NCBI GenBank assembly: GCA_032718475.1
Contig: JAUCBJ010002254.1
Location: 1 to 51,112 of the forward strand
Direction: 5' to 3'
From: Nemertoderma westbladi
Lineage: Eukaryota; Xenacoelomorpha; Nemertodermatida; Nemertodermatidae
Length of the DNA stretch: 51,112 bases
Under the pieces are notes generated by a model. That model did not search any database. It saw nothing but the letters and a program-made list of their open reading frames with translations, and had not been told where the DNA came from. This document shows positions 22,755 to 31,880 of this stretch, piece after piece; position 1 is the first letter of the stretch, and each line of letters begins with the position of its first letter. Both the position numbers and the translations under genes were made by a program.

Positions 22755-23971
22755 TATTTATTATTCAGAGTTTATGCGATTATTCGCAACATTCATATCC
22801 CCAAGTTTATTCCTACAGTAATTGTGTTTGTTATACATACCGTTATAGTTAAACTAACCCCGGTACTACATCAGGGCTGCTAGGCGTAGGTAAAGACTGG
22901 AGATTTTGTGCTTTGGTCACTCCGGCAGATACCGTGGTTCTTTTAGCTGTTCAAGTATTTTAACTACTGATTATTTGTTGTATAAGCACTTGTACCTAAT
23001 TTAGGGTTTAGTGTACAGTGCTTTCCGAAGGTGATTAGTGTGTAGGCAGTATATTTGTGTTGTAAAGTGGTTAATAGGCACGTTGGTTCTGGTAGACCGC
23101 GGTAATTAACTTCTAGGTAGGAACACTCCGTGATACATAACGTAGTACTTATAGCGCCACGGCTATAAGTCGTCAGACGGTGGTATTTTTCTATCTGGAC
23201 AACGCAGTATATTTACTACTACTTATTATTTTCAAATACCGTAGTACCCTGTCCGTTGTAATAACCAGATATTCTAACCCTTTGTTAGGCTGGTTAGTAG
23301 ACTTCTTGTAAAATTACCCTAAAAATTCGTACTTGTAATTTTTGTGTTTATTTAGAGATTGTAATCTCACCCCGAATTGTACGTAATTTGTAGTATTAAG
23401 TAACTTAGGTAAATTAGAATTATTTGTTTTAGTGTCCAACAAGTAGCACTTCACTGAGAGCGCACAGCTTCTGTGTAGTGACTCCCCCCCCAGAAATAAT
23501 AACATTTATTTCAAATATTGACAAAAACCCATTAAACGGGTATATATATTATAAATCAACTCAAACCGATTTATAAATAGTAGGCCTGTCATACAACAAT
23601 TAGGTCTAAATATCAGTTGGACTACTGCTTAAATAACGGTAATAAAGTAAGTTAAAGTAACCAAGTAACCCTTAAAATTCAGAAATTCAATTATTCTAAA
23701 ATAATTGACATACCGGTATTTACAATAGGCTTATTATATTTATTTCTATAAATTTTAGGCTGAAATTATACCGGTATTCTGTAATTAATTCTAGTCTGTA
23801 ATAATACTTATATATACTATAAGCATACTGGTATTCTAATATATTATATATATATCACGCTACACTGAGTAGCAGTATCGGTAATTAATTACTAGGCTAA
23901 CAGTTGATACTGAATTACTAAACTTGCTTTAACTGTAATATAGCAGTAGGCATTCAACTGTACAATCAAAC
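22755..23971 (+). other. Untranslated leader upstream of BEL/Pao Gag
   Basis: No coding frame seen. It directly precedes the Gag ATG at 23972. I searched by eye for a second LTR copy matching sequence after 28622 and for a clear tRNA primer-binding site, and could not settle either. Confidence 0.4.
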
Positions 23972-26590
23972 ATGGCTGACACAAGGCAAACTCTGTCAGA
24001 TAGTCTCCTAGAAACAACAGTCTGTTTCTCAGATAGGAGTATAGAGAATCCCAGACCGAGGTCTGAGACCCCTCCTACTGTAAGAAAGGCAACCCCTACA
24101 GTAGCTGTGTCAGAACCTAGGTTAGTAGAAGCAATTTCGCAATTTGCGAAGTTAGTGAAGCGCCATAGGTCTATCATAGGCACTCGAGCTCAGGTCAAGC
24201 GGGACCAAGAAGCGGCAGAACAGCAACAACCCGCGAGCCAAGAACTTATTTCTCAACGGCCCGACAGCTCCAGTAGTGAGGATACTGTAGAGCTGACACC
24301 CGAGCGCGGAGCAAAGATGACGGATGTGGTTTATTCGGATCCCCTTCTCATCCTTCTTGCAGCCGTACTCACTAGGTTATTGATTGCGGTGGAAGAACAC
24401 CAGATCGATTGGGCGAGAAGTAAGCGATCGACTAAAGATAGTTATGCGGGATACACAAGGGAAGAACTGAAGTCTATTGTCGAGTCGCAATGGAACTTCC
24501 CCGGACCCGGACTCCCGTTTGATTTATCAGAAGCTGCCTGGGAAGATATACACAGGATGGGAGTAACCAAGGAAACCATCGATCCAGCTGTGTGGAAGAG
24601 GTCCGCAGCCGGATACGTACAGGGATTCGTCAGCTCTATGGAGCGATTAGAAAAACAACTGTTTCAACAACCCCAAGGACCTCAAGAGCAGGGACAGCTG
24701 CTTTATCAAGTTAAAGAAAGAATTCTACGAATCAGGCTAATCTTATCGGCCTTTGAGGAGGCTTCTAAAAGAAGACAAGACACGTCGTTGCAAGTTGCCG
24801 TAAAGACTTGGTTTCAACGGGTGAGCCTCCAGGTGCAAGGAACGACTCAGTGGAAAGCCCAGCTGGATGAGCGCTCAACCCATGGAGAATCAACAGACGC
24901 TACTTTTTCCCAAGTGGAAAGTGAAGCGGCGGCAGAGAAGCCGCATAAGAGGGATGCCATTGACATCTATCTATCGGACTATCAACGTTTTGTAGGAGAT
25001 GAAGAGTTGAGGAGAAGACTAGAGGGGCTTAGCCCTAATAGTGAAGGAGCCCAGCGTGTGTTGGACGCAATCGATGTGGATAGGTTAGCTGCGAACCAAG
25101 CTAAATTCAATGAAAGCATCCGCATCGCTAAGGTTCAAGAAGAACAAGTAAAGAAAAAACGTATAGAAGATAGAAAGACAGCAGCAGCGGCAGTGGCAGC
25201 GGCAGAAGCGGATAGAAAAGCGGCAGAAGCAAAAGCGGCAGCTGCAGCAGCCGAAGCGGAAAGAAAAATAGCAGTGGCAGAAGCAGAACGGAGGGCATCT
25301 GAAGAGACAACCCAACTAGAGTTGGAAAATCTTCAAGAGAGGCAAGACAACTTTAATAAACAGTTAACAGCTAGTAATATGCAGATAATGAATCGATCTA
25401 CTCCCAAAAGACAAGGTTATACATCATCTGAGGAAGGCGATACCACCGATCCTGAAGGCGGAGGAAATCGATCTCGCCTAAGCAGACGTAAAAGAATGTC
25501 CCACCGTCAGAAATTGCCTGATTTGCCCCCAGCTGTTAGAAGGCAACTAAATAACACAAACTTAGGTAGTACAGAACCCACAGACCAAATAATTAAAATA
25601 GAAAGACTCCCTACTATAGTAGATGAGCCTGAAATAATTAGGCCTGTTCTTGAAATCACCCCTTCGATGATAGAGACACCTGTACTCCCAGAACCTACCT
25701 TTAAATTCCCTTTACACAGCACCAAATTATCTGTGCCTAGAGGAACAGCCCCTGAAACAGTGTCGGTCCTGGACTCCGAGCGAAATATAAAGGATATATC
25801 GCCCGTAGTCCCTCGTCTGCCCGCTACGACGTTGGCGGATCCCGCTTCGGCGGTTGATTGGGTAGACGAGAGACGGCGGGGGATGGACATTCTCCTCGGA
25901 GAGATGAAGGAGAATCGAGTGCGCTCCTCCCAACAGGTCCGAGAGTTAGAAGGGACTGTTCAACAGTTAAAGGGAATCGTAAAGGAAAGTAGGTTAGAGT
26001 TGCAAGAAGTGCAGCAAAGTATCGCGCTAGAACGCGATAAATTAGTAAATTTACAAAAGGGTATATCACCATCCTCTGTAACAATATGTCAACCCGTTAG
26101 GTCTGAAGTATCTCATGCGCAAGGTGTGGAGCCTACACGCATCTATACTGCTAGCGAAGTAGAAACTCCTATAGTAAACCCTATTAAGGGTAATTATCAA
26201 CCTGTTGACAATGATATCCCATATAGACTTGATAATAATCCGAGAAATTTATATACCGATAACTCGATATTAAATAACACGATGGCCCAAGAAAGTTTTA
26301 CGCGTCAAATGGCTAGAACCGAAGCCCGTCAAGCGGTAAAGGTGGGAGAAATCGTCAAGTTCAATGGAGATGAGATGAAATGGTTACCTTTTAATGAATA
26401 TTACAAAGATAACATACAGAACTCTGTACTATCTAATGGAGAGAAACTTAGATTCCTCATCGAGTGCTTGGAAGGATCTCCCAAGTTAATGGCGTTAAAG
26501 TTTATTGGACATCCAGACGGATTAAGACAAGTTTGGGATACACTAAACATCAGGTATGGTAATAGGAATAACATAGCTGGGTATTTGTAG
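23972..26590 (+). CDS. BEL/Pao Gag, N-terminal part (872 codons)
   Basis: The ATG at 23972 is the first in this frame after a long non-coding leader. The first ~380 residues are unlike anything I recognise, and include a short hydrophobic helix near 128-140 (LLILLAAVLTRLLIAV). Residues about 390-460 form a charged Ala/Glu/Arg-rich coiled coil, with a second helical segment at about 640-700. The end (from about residue 789) matches DUF1759, the capsid-like Gag domain of BEL/Pao elements: VKFNGDEMKWLPFNEYY, then EKLRFLIECLEGSP, and the start of the YGN motif at NIRYGNRNNIAGYL. It then meets TAG at 26588-26590, inside that domain. The same frame continues straight on, so the stop looks like a single-base nonsense change and not a natural end. 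Confidence 0.75.
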   Translation: MADTRQTLSDSLLETTVCFSDRSIENPRPRSETPPTVRKATPTVAVSEPRLVEAISQFAKLVKRHRSIIGTRAQVKRDQEAAEQQQPASQELISQRPDSSSSEDTVELTPERGAKMTDVVYSDPLLILLAAVLTRLLIAVEEHQIDWARSKRSTKDSYAGYTREELKSIVESQWNFPGPGLPFDLSEAAWEDIHRMGVTKETIDPAVWKRSAAGYVQGFVSSMERLEKQLFQQPQGPQEQGQLLYQVKERILRIRLILSAFEEASKRRQDTSLQVAVKTWFQRVSLQVQGTTQWKAQLDERSTHGESTDATFSQVESEAAAEKPHKRDAIDIYLSDYQRFVGDEELRRRLEGLSPNSEGAQRVLDAIDVDRLAANQAKFNESIRIAKVQEEQVKKKRIEDRKTAAAAVAAAEADRKAAEAKAAAAAAEAERKIAVAEAERRASEETTQLELENLQERQDNFNKQLTASNMQIMNRSTPKRQGYTSSEEGDTTDPEGGGNRSRLSRRKRMSHRQKLPDLPPAVRRQLNNTNLGSTEPTDQIIKIERLPTIVDEPEIIRPVLEITPSMIETPVLPEPTFKFPLHSTKLSVPRGTAPETVSVLDSERNIKDISPVVPRLPATTLADPASAVDWVDERRRGMDILLGEMKENRVRSSQQVRELEGTVQQLKGIVKESRLELQEVQQSIALERDKLVNLQKGISPSSVTICQPVRSEVSHAQGVEPTRIYTASEVETPIVNPIKGNYQPVDNDIPYRLDNNPRNLYTDNSILNNTMAQESFTRQMARTEARQAVKVGEIVKFNGDEMKWLPFNEYYKDNIQNSVLSNGEKLRFLIECLEGSPKLMALKFIGHPDGLRQVWDTLNIRYGNRNNIAGYL

Positions 26591-27721
26591 GCAAAGTTGG
26601 TAGCGCCCCGAAAGTTTATTAGCAGCGGGATTATAGAGTTTTCCGATGAGATTCAGGAGATCTGCAGACAATTAGATTGGCTAGGTAAGTCTCATGAGTA
26701 TCAGAGTGCTATGGTTATTAGAGCAGTGGCTTCTACTTTACCGAAGGGTGGAGTAGGTACACGCTGGGACAAGAAAGTGTTATATATGATGGAACAACAA
26801 CAACGAGACCCTACCATGGCTGATCTCATGTCATTCTTGGATGGCGAAGTGAAATTACAGCTCATAAAGCAGTCCAGAGAGAAGACACCGGAAAACAAGG
26901 TAAGTGAGAAACCCGTCTCTAGGAGAAAGGTAACACCAGTGTGTTATACAGACGACGGCGAAAGCCAGACTTCTCAAGGAGAGGATAGCGGGAAAGACAC
27001 TGAAAGATCTTATTATGTCAATAAAACGCCTAAAGAACAGGTAAGTAAATTCAAGTCTCGAACCAATGACAGGAGAGAACAGGTAAGAAAAACTCCTCCT
27101 ACGTCTCCCAAGAGAATCCAGGTGAGAAAGCCCGAAGAAAGAACGAGTGTGCACACTGTTATTCAAAATAAGGTAAGTAACATCAAACCGAAATGTGCGC
27201 TATGTGACGGGCCCCACCGTTTGAATATGTGTGATAAATTCCTAAAGAAATCATTAAAGGATAGACGTGAAGTCATGTGGGATAAGCGGTTGTGTTATAA
27301 TTGCCTCAGACGAGGACACCAACGGCGAACCTGTTACTCCGACGCAAGGTGTGCAAAGTGCGGTGCGAAACATCATATCTTGTTGCACACTGAATTTGAG
27401 CGAAACAACCAGAGTCAGGTAAGTGATTCCGAACTACATGTCCAATTCAGTGATGTGAACGACACTGACCAATATTCTGAGATGGAAGGATTCTATACGG
27501 ACGAATTCTCCGACGAAAACGAATCCTGTTACCTGACAAATACCGCAGTGTATCGAGCACTTACGTATGAAAAGGACACCGACAGCGAGCTCCCCCTAAC
27601 TACTTCGGACAGACAACCATCTTGGAAAGCACCAACTTCCAATGTAGGAATCCGAGAATTTCCTGTAGTACAGTTAAGGGTCCACGGACCTACGGAGTTA
27701 TATAGTGAACGCCCTCCTTGA
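26591..27721 (+). CDS. BEL/Pao Gag, C-terminal part with zinc knuckles
   Basis: Same frame as the preceding Gag, continuing after the TAG. There is no ATG at its head, so this piece would need readthrough or is dead. It completes DUF1759 ([18 protein letters not shown]). A basic, Ser/Thr-rich spacer then carries repeated (K/Q)V(S/R) motifs, each encoded by a consensus splice-donor-like AGGTAAG. Three cysteine clusters follow from 27194: [27 protein letters not shown] (true CX2CX4HX4C, at 27293) and [13 protein letters not shown]. This is the nucleocapsid-like arrangement of BEL/Pao Gag. The frame ends at 27719-27721, overlapping the protease frame. Confidence 0.8.
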   Translation, partial: AKLVAPRKFISSGIIEFSDEIQEICRQLDWLGKSHEYQSAMVIRAVASTLPKGGVGTRWDKKVLYMMEQQQRDPTMADLMSFLDGEVKLQLIKQSREKTPENKVSEKPVSRRKVTPVCYTDDGESQTSQGEDSGKDTERSYYVNKTPKEQVSKFKSRTNDRREQVRKTPPTSPKRIQVRKPEERTSVHTVIQNKVSNIKPKCALCDGPHRLNMCDKFLKKSLKDRREVMWDKRLCYNCLRRGHQRRTCYSDARCAKCGAKHHILLHTEFERNNQSQVSDSELHVQFSDVNDTDQYSEMEGFYTDEFSDENESCYLTNTAVYRALTYEKDTDSELPLTTSDRQPSWKAPTSNVGIREFPVVQLRVHGPTELYSERPP

Positions 27722-28622
27722 CTCCGGTAGCACAGGAACATTCATCGACAAAGAACTAGCCGAAGACATCTTTGCTGGACAACCCAAGTTCCGAACTAAG
27801 CTAAACATGTCAGAAATTATGCAGGTTTGGAAATCTACCGTAATAGCGGATTATTATGTAGGCGCGTTGTCCACCCCCCAGGATGAACTAGGAGAACACA
27901 GCATAAGGTCAGTAAAAATGGTAGCGATAAAGAACTTCGCGACCAGCCAAGTGGAACCTTATAACTGGGATGAGGACGATTTCACCCAGCAGCTTGAAAT
28001 ACCTAGATTCAACACCGATTACCCTGGAGTCCAAATACTCATCGGTCAAAATGCGCATGAAGCGCTCGAGACATTGGAGAAACGGCCTGCTCAACCGCAA
28101 CCACTACAAGTCTATGCGGGAAGAACTAGAGTAGGTTGGTACTTTACTGGCCCTTCTCGTAGAACTCTTATGGAAAGATTACCAAAAGAACAGGTATATC
28201 AATTAAGTGAACGGGAAGTGGAGAGCAGTGAAGTTGACGACCCAACTGAGGGAACACCATACTCCTCAGATAATGACGACATCAACCCCAATGTAGATCA
28301 ATGGAGATATTGCCCCGAGACGATCAATCTAGCCGACATCGCCTCCAGAGGAGCAACTCCTCAAGAACTGACAGATACTCCAGACTGGTTAGGTGAACCC
28401 GACTTCCTAAGTAAAGAAGATGAATGGCCTCCCCATCTTAACCCGGCGAAGATTAGACAGGCCAAGGGAGCGGAGAAAGTAACACAACCACTCAATCGCC
28501 CAGCTGGTCGTTTATGTTTACTGGAAAGAGACCGAAAACTGTCCGGAAACTATGGAAGGCAAGATACTCTTCCCACGACCACTTCCCTAATCCAACAAAT
28601 ATCTAGGGACTCCATAACGTAA
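27705..28622 (+). CDS. BEL/Pao aspartic protease plus remnant of Pol
   Basis: The frame is shifted relative to Gag, equivalent to one extra base near 27700. [14 protein letters not shown] is the active-site loop (DSG) of the retropepsin-like DUF1758 protease. Residues to about 150 fit the rest of that domain ([19 protein letters not shown]). After an acidic stretch ([18 protein letters not shown]) it jumps to [20 protein letters not shown] and DEWPPHLNP, the segment between RNase H and integrase. So several hundred residues of reverse transcriptase and RNase H are deleted in frame, and no integrase core follows. Whether the shift from Gag is mutation or a programmed +1 event cannot be told from one copy. 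Confidence 0.75.
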   Translation: MNALLDSGSTGTFIDKELAEDIFAGQPKFRTKLNMSEIMQVWKSTVIADYYVGALSTPQDELGEHSIRSVKMVAIKNFATSQVEPYNWDEDDFTQQLEIPRFNTDYPGVQILIGQNAHEALETLEKRPAQPQPLQVYAGRTRVGWYFTGPSRRTLMERLPKEQVYQLSEREVESSEVDDPTEGTPYSSDNDDINPNVDQWRYCPETINLADIASRGATPQELTDTPDWLGEPDFLSKEDEWPPHLNPAKIRQAKGAEKVTQPLNRPAGRLCLLERDRKLSGNYGRQDTLPTTTSLIQQISRDSIT

Positions 28623-30263
28623 CAACATACGGAGTGGGTGTGTGACTATATTATTTTATATTTATTTTATTATTTTATATTATGTATGTATTATTATGTA
28701 ATTTTATTATAATCGTTTTCTTTAATTTTATTTAGTAGAATGTTATTTTAGCGATTATTTAGTAGATTAGTGCAATATATATTCGCGTTTATTACTTAAT
28801 TACTTATATATTATATTTAGTGCGACGGCGAGAAATAATTCTTTTTCTCTTTCCTTACTGTCCGTATCATATTATAAATACGTGACTACAGTAAGATAAA
28901 ATATCCGTACTTATTAAAGTACAATAAAGCTCCTACTATATTCAAGTATTATTGGTAAAGTAGAGTATTAGGAATGCAAAGTTCAGATCCTCGTGTCTCG
29001 GCTAAACCAAGCTCTGGGTAGACCTTGGAAACGACTTGCCTCTTCTCACTGACATTGCTTCGTGCGATATTGCTCTCATACCGTATATTAAATAATACAT
29101 ATAGTAGCGTGATGTCCCTTTAACAGTAGCGTAAAACGCAAAATAAATCTGTTAAACCCTTTGACCATCTGTAATTCTAGTCGATTAAGATATCGTGGCA
29201 CCCACCGATATACTTGAAAGACAAATTCTAGAATCAGTGGTTAACGTCCCCAGACAAGTTCTGGAATAAACTGGTGCCCATCCTAAATATTAATTATTAA
29301 TATTTACAAAATCTGTCAAATTTTAGATCCTTTAACATTCTAGTCGATTAAGATATCGTAGCACTTACCGATACTCTTAAAAGGACAAATCCCTAGAATC
29401 AAGGATCCCAGTCCCCAGACTTGTTCTGGAATAAAATTGTGTCTATTTAATATTAAATAATAAAATTACGGGAATAAATTTAAATTCATCTTTTAATGAA
29501 TTTGATAAATTGTTATTTTATACAATTTATAATATTCCCCAAATTCCATTAATTAATAGATCATGGGAGCGGAAATTCACCTCTTAAGTGTATTAGTGTG
29601 CGAGAATCTCCGACATATAGTCAATACCCAATAAAATTAATAAAATCATGTATAGAGAGGATATTGACAATTAAAGAATTACTATTAAATAGCATCCCAG
29701 ATCTGTATGCATGAGAATTACCCTAATTCTACCGCTAGCTTTCCATAATGTCACCATAGTAACAGCCACGCTAGAATTAGAAGTGAGTTTAAAGAACAAT
29801 AAAAAGCTTGCCCATTGAATAGCATACGGAATAAATAGCACACCGCTAGTATCCAAGGATACATAATAACAACGTGACATTCTGGAAGGCACTTGACTAA
29901 CGGACAAATGACCCGAATGTGTGATAGAATGTGTACCATTTGTGACAGTTACGTGGAATTTATGCGTTTGTAGGTGAATGTTACTACTAAGGTGTGTTTA
30001 CAGTAGCGAGTTGCAATTGTGAAAGTAACCCTAACTCTCCAGTAAGAACCTGAAGTATATCTAAGCCTTTGGGACGGACGGTGGAGTGACTTGTGCTGGT
30101 TGTTGTAGTCGTTGTGCAGCTACGACGTTGGCGATAGGCACATCGACGAAAGTACACCAGCGCTGAGGATCTTGCACTGTCCGGGGGCAGAGAGGGGTAG
30201 GCAGCGACGCCCGCTAGCCTAAATATAAACTCATTATAATATTAATAAACTCATATAGCAGAT
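28623..30263. other. Non-coding stretch after the BEL/Pao element, with a 163-bp duplication
   Basis: AT-rich near 28640-28800. Between about 29160 and 29440 a unit with ATTCTAGTCGATTAAGATAT is present twice, 163 bp apart, about 80% alike; each copy also has CCCCAGAC and GTTCTGGAATAAA. No gene seen. It may include the 3' LTR of the element, but I could not match it to the 5' side. Confidence 0.5.
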
Positions 30264-30572
30264 ATGGCTGAGTTGATAGAAGATGATCTTGGTATCAGGG
30301 AGCGATATACTATACCTTTACAGGCGTTTGTTGATAGCTTGATACGCGGCGACGCTGGTCCAACTACTACGGAGGACGATGGTCGTTATATCGAACCGCC
30401 GATGTCCCAGGAGCAACTTAATGCCGATCCTAGTAGTAGTAGTTGCGTTCGACCTCTCGCTCTTTTTACAATCTTACAGTACTATCTAACATCTTACAGT
30501 AATTTTTACATTATAAAGAGCCAGAATGAGTCCCGAGCACTCACGGGCGCATGGGCCGCTCACGGCACATAA
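30264..30572 (+). CDS. Hypothetical 102-codon frame, doubtful
   Basis: The ATG at 30264 has a fair context (A at -3, G at +4). The first ~58 residues are acidic with ordinary complexity (MAELIEDDLGIRERYTIPL, then YIEPPMSQEQLNADPSSSS). The rest is translated from the 69-bp repeat and the first 19-bp minisatellite units, so the real end, if there is one, is probably lost or a splice site. It could be a first exon or a Gag-like start of another retroelement. I recognise no domain. Confidence 0.25.
   Translation: MAELIEDDLGIRERYTIPLQAFVDSLIRGDAGPTTTEDDGRYIEPPMSQEQLNADPSSSSCVRPLALFTILQYYLTSYSNFYIIKSQNESRALTGAWAAHGT
30440..30508 (+). repeat. 69-bp direct repeat, right copy
   Basis: Identical to 20537-20605 and in the same orientation. 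It is followed within 30 bp by the 19-bp minisatellite. Confidence 0.85.
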
Positions 30573-30985
30573 GCTGCTCACGGGCACATGGGCTGCTCGC
30601 GGGCACATGGGCTGCTCACGGGCACATGGGGTGCTCACGTGCACATGGGCTTCTCACGGGCACATGGGCTGCTCACGGGCACAGGGGGTGCTCACGGGCA
30701 CATGGGCTGCTCGCTGGCACATGGGCTGCTCGCGGGCACATGGGCTGCTCACGGGCACATGGGCTGCTCACGGGTACATGGGCTGCTCGCGGGCACATGG
30801 TCTGCTCACCTGGTACATCGGCTGCTCACGGGCACATCCGCTGCTCACGGGCACATGGGCTGCTCGCGGGCACATGGTCTGCTCACCTGGTACATCGGTT
30901 TCTCACGGGCACATGGGCTTCTCACGGGCACATGGGCTTCTCACGGGCACATGGGCTGCTCACGGGCACATGGGCTGCTCACACT
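30538..30985. repeat. Minisatellite, 19-bp unit (GCTGCTCACGGGCACATGG)
   Basis: About 23 units; two are 20 bp long and carry CACCTGGTACATCG. Because 19 leaves remainder 1 on division by 3 and the unit has no stop on the + strand, all three + frames stay open for 150-170 codons. All give the same 19-residue periodic peptide (GCSRAHGLLTGTWAAHGHM). This is a product of the repeat period and not evidence of a gene. Confidence 0.92.
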
Positions 30986-31454
30986 AAGCAGCTATTCCAC
31001 TAAACCCTTAGGCAGAGGCAATTACCATGAAAATTTAGTGAATAGTACACCATTATTTTTAAATACAAATTTAAGAAAAAACAGTAGACCTATTATTTAA
31101 ACACATGAGCAATTTTTATTAATTGAATAATTAATAAACTGAAATAAATTTAATCGAGAAAATGTGACTCATGGAGGCAGAGAGTGCTCTCTGGCGTATT
31201 TATTATATAATATTGTGCGCTTTATGTAGCTTGAATCTCTATTTACTTTCAGTAGCTAAACGAAAGAGTTAGTGTACGTTCGGTACGTTGTTCCTTAAGA
31301 AAATCCCAAAGGGATTTAGTGAGGGCGATGAGTCAACTCGTATGAATATAATTAAGCCTCTCTCAAACCACCGGCTTGTCACTTTAGTTCCTCTAATGAA
31401 TAGATTTACGAACCGCATAGCCTTCCTTGGGAGTGGTGATCCGATCTATGATGA
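30986..31454. other. Spacer between two minisatellites
   Basis: A frame open from about 31288 runs into the 12-bp array but has no ATG at its head and no recognised domain. No gene called. Confidence 0.4.
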
Positions 31455-31880
31455 GAGGAAAGTGCCCGATACAGTATCCAGTACAATGTCCAGTACAATG
31501 CCCGGTACAGTATCCAATACAATGTCCAGTACAATGTCCGGTACAGTGTCCGTTACAATGTCCGGTATAATAGTGTCCGATGCAATGTCCGGTACAGTGT
31601 CCGTTACAATGTCCGGTATAATAGTATCCGATGCAATGTCCGGTACAGTGTCCATTACAATGTCCGGTATAATAGTGTCCGATACAATGTCCGGTAAAGT
31701 GTCCATTACAATGTCCGGTATAATAATGTCCGATACAATGTCCAGTACAGTGTCCGGTGCAGTGACCGTTACAATTTCGAGTACAATGTCCGGTACAGTG
31801 TCCGTTACAATATCCAGTACAGTGTCCGTTACAATGCCCAGTACAATATCCAGTACAGTGTCCGGTACAATGTCCATTGG
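31455..31880. repeat. Minisatellite, 12-bp unit (TCCGGTACAATG), with 51-bp sub-repeat
   Basis: About 35 units of 12 bp, with occasional 15-bp units (GGTATAATAGTG). A 51-bp composite repeats three to four times between 31561 and 31735. Since 12 is a multiple of 3, frames stay open: + strand gives SGT(M/V)S repeats, - strand gives CTGHC or DIV repeats. None has a credible start or domain. Confidence 0.9.

Larger units (their letters stand above)
23972..28622 (+). mobile_element. Defective BEL/Pao retrotransposon (Gag-protease, no RT or integrase core)
   Basis: Three successive frames encode an unusually long Gag, zinc knuckles, an aspartic protease and the short segment that normally follows RNase H (NLADIASRG). 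The whole reverse transcriptase and most of RNase H are missing between protease and that segment, and the integrase core is missing after it. The frames are interrupted by one in-frame TAG and one frame change. It is either a decayed copy or a non-autonomous family that would depend on a full BEL/Pao element. It is on the same strand as the BEL/Pao piece at 1-1774 but the shared regions are too few to say they are one family. Confidence 0.75.

Noticed and set aside
20537-30508. 69-bp repeats as LTRs of the BEL/Pao element
   Set aside because: Far too short for LTRs and without TG...CA ends; kept only as a direct repeat.
30526-31100. Three overlapping 150-170 codon frames
   Set aside because: By-product of a stop-free 19-bp repeat; all three give the same periodic peptide.
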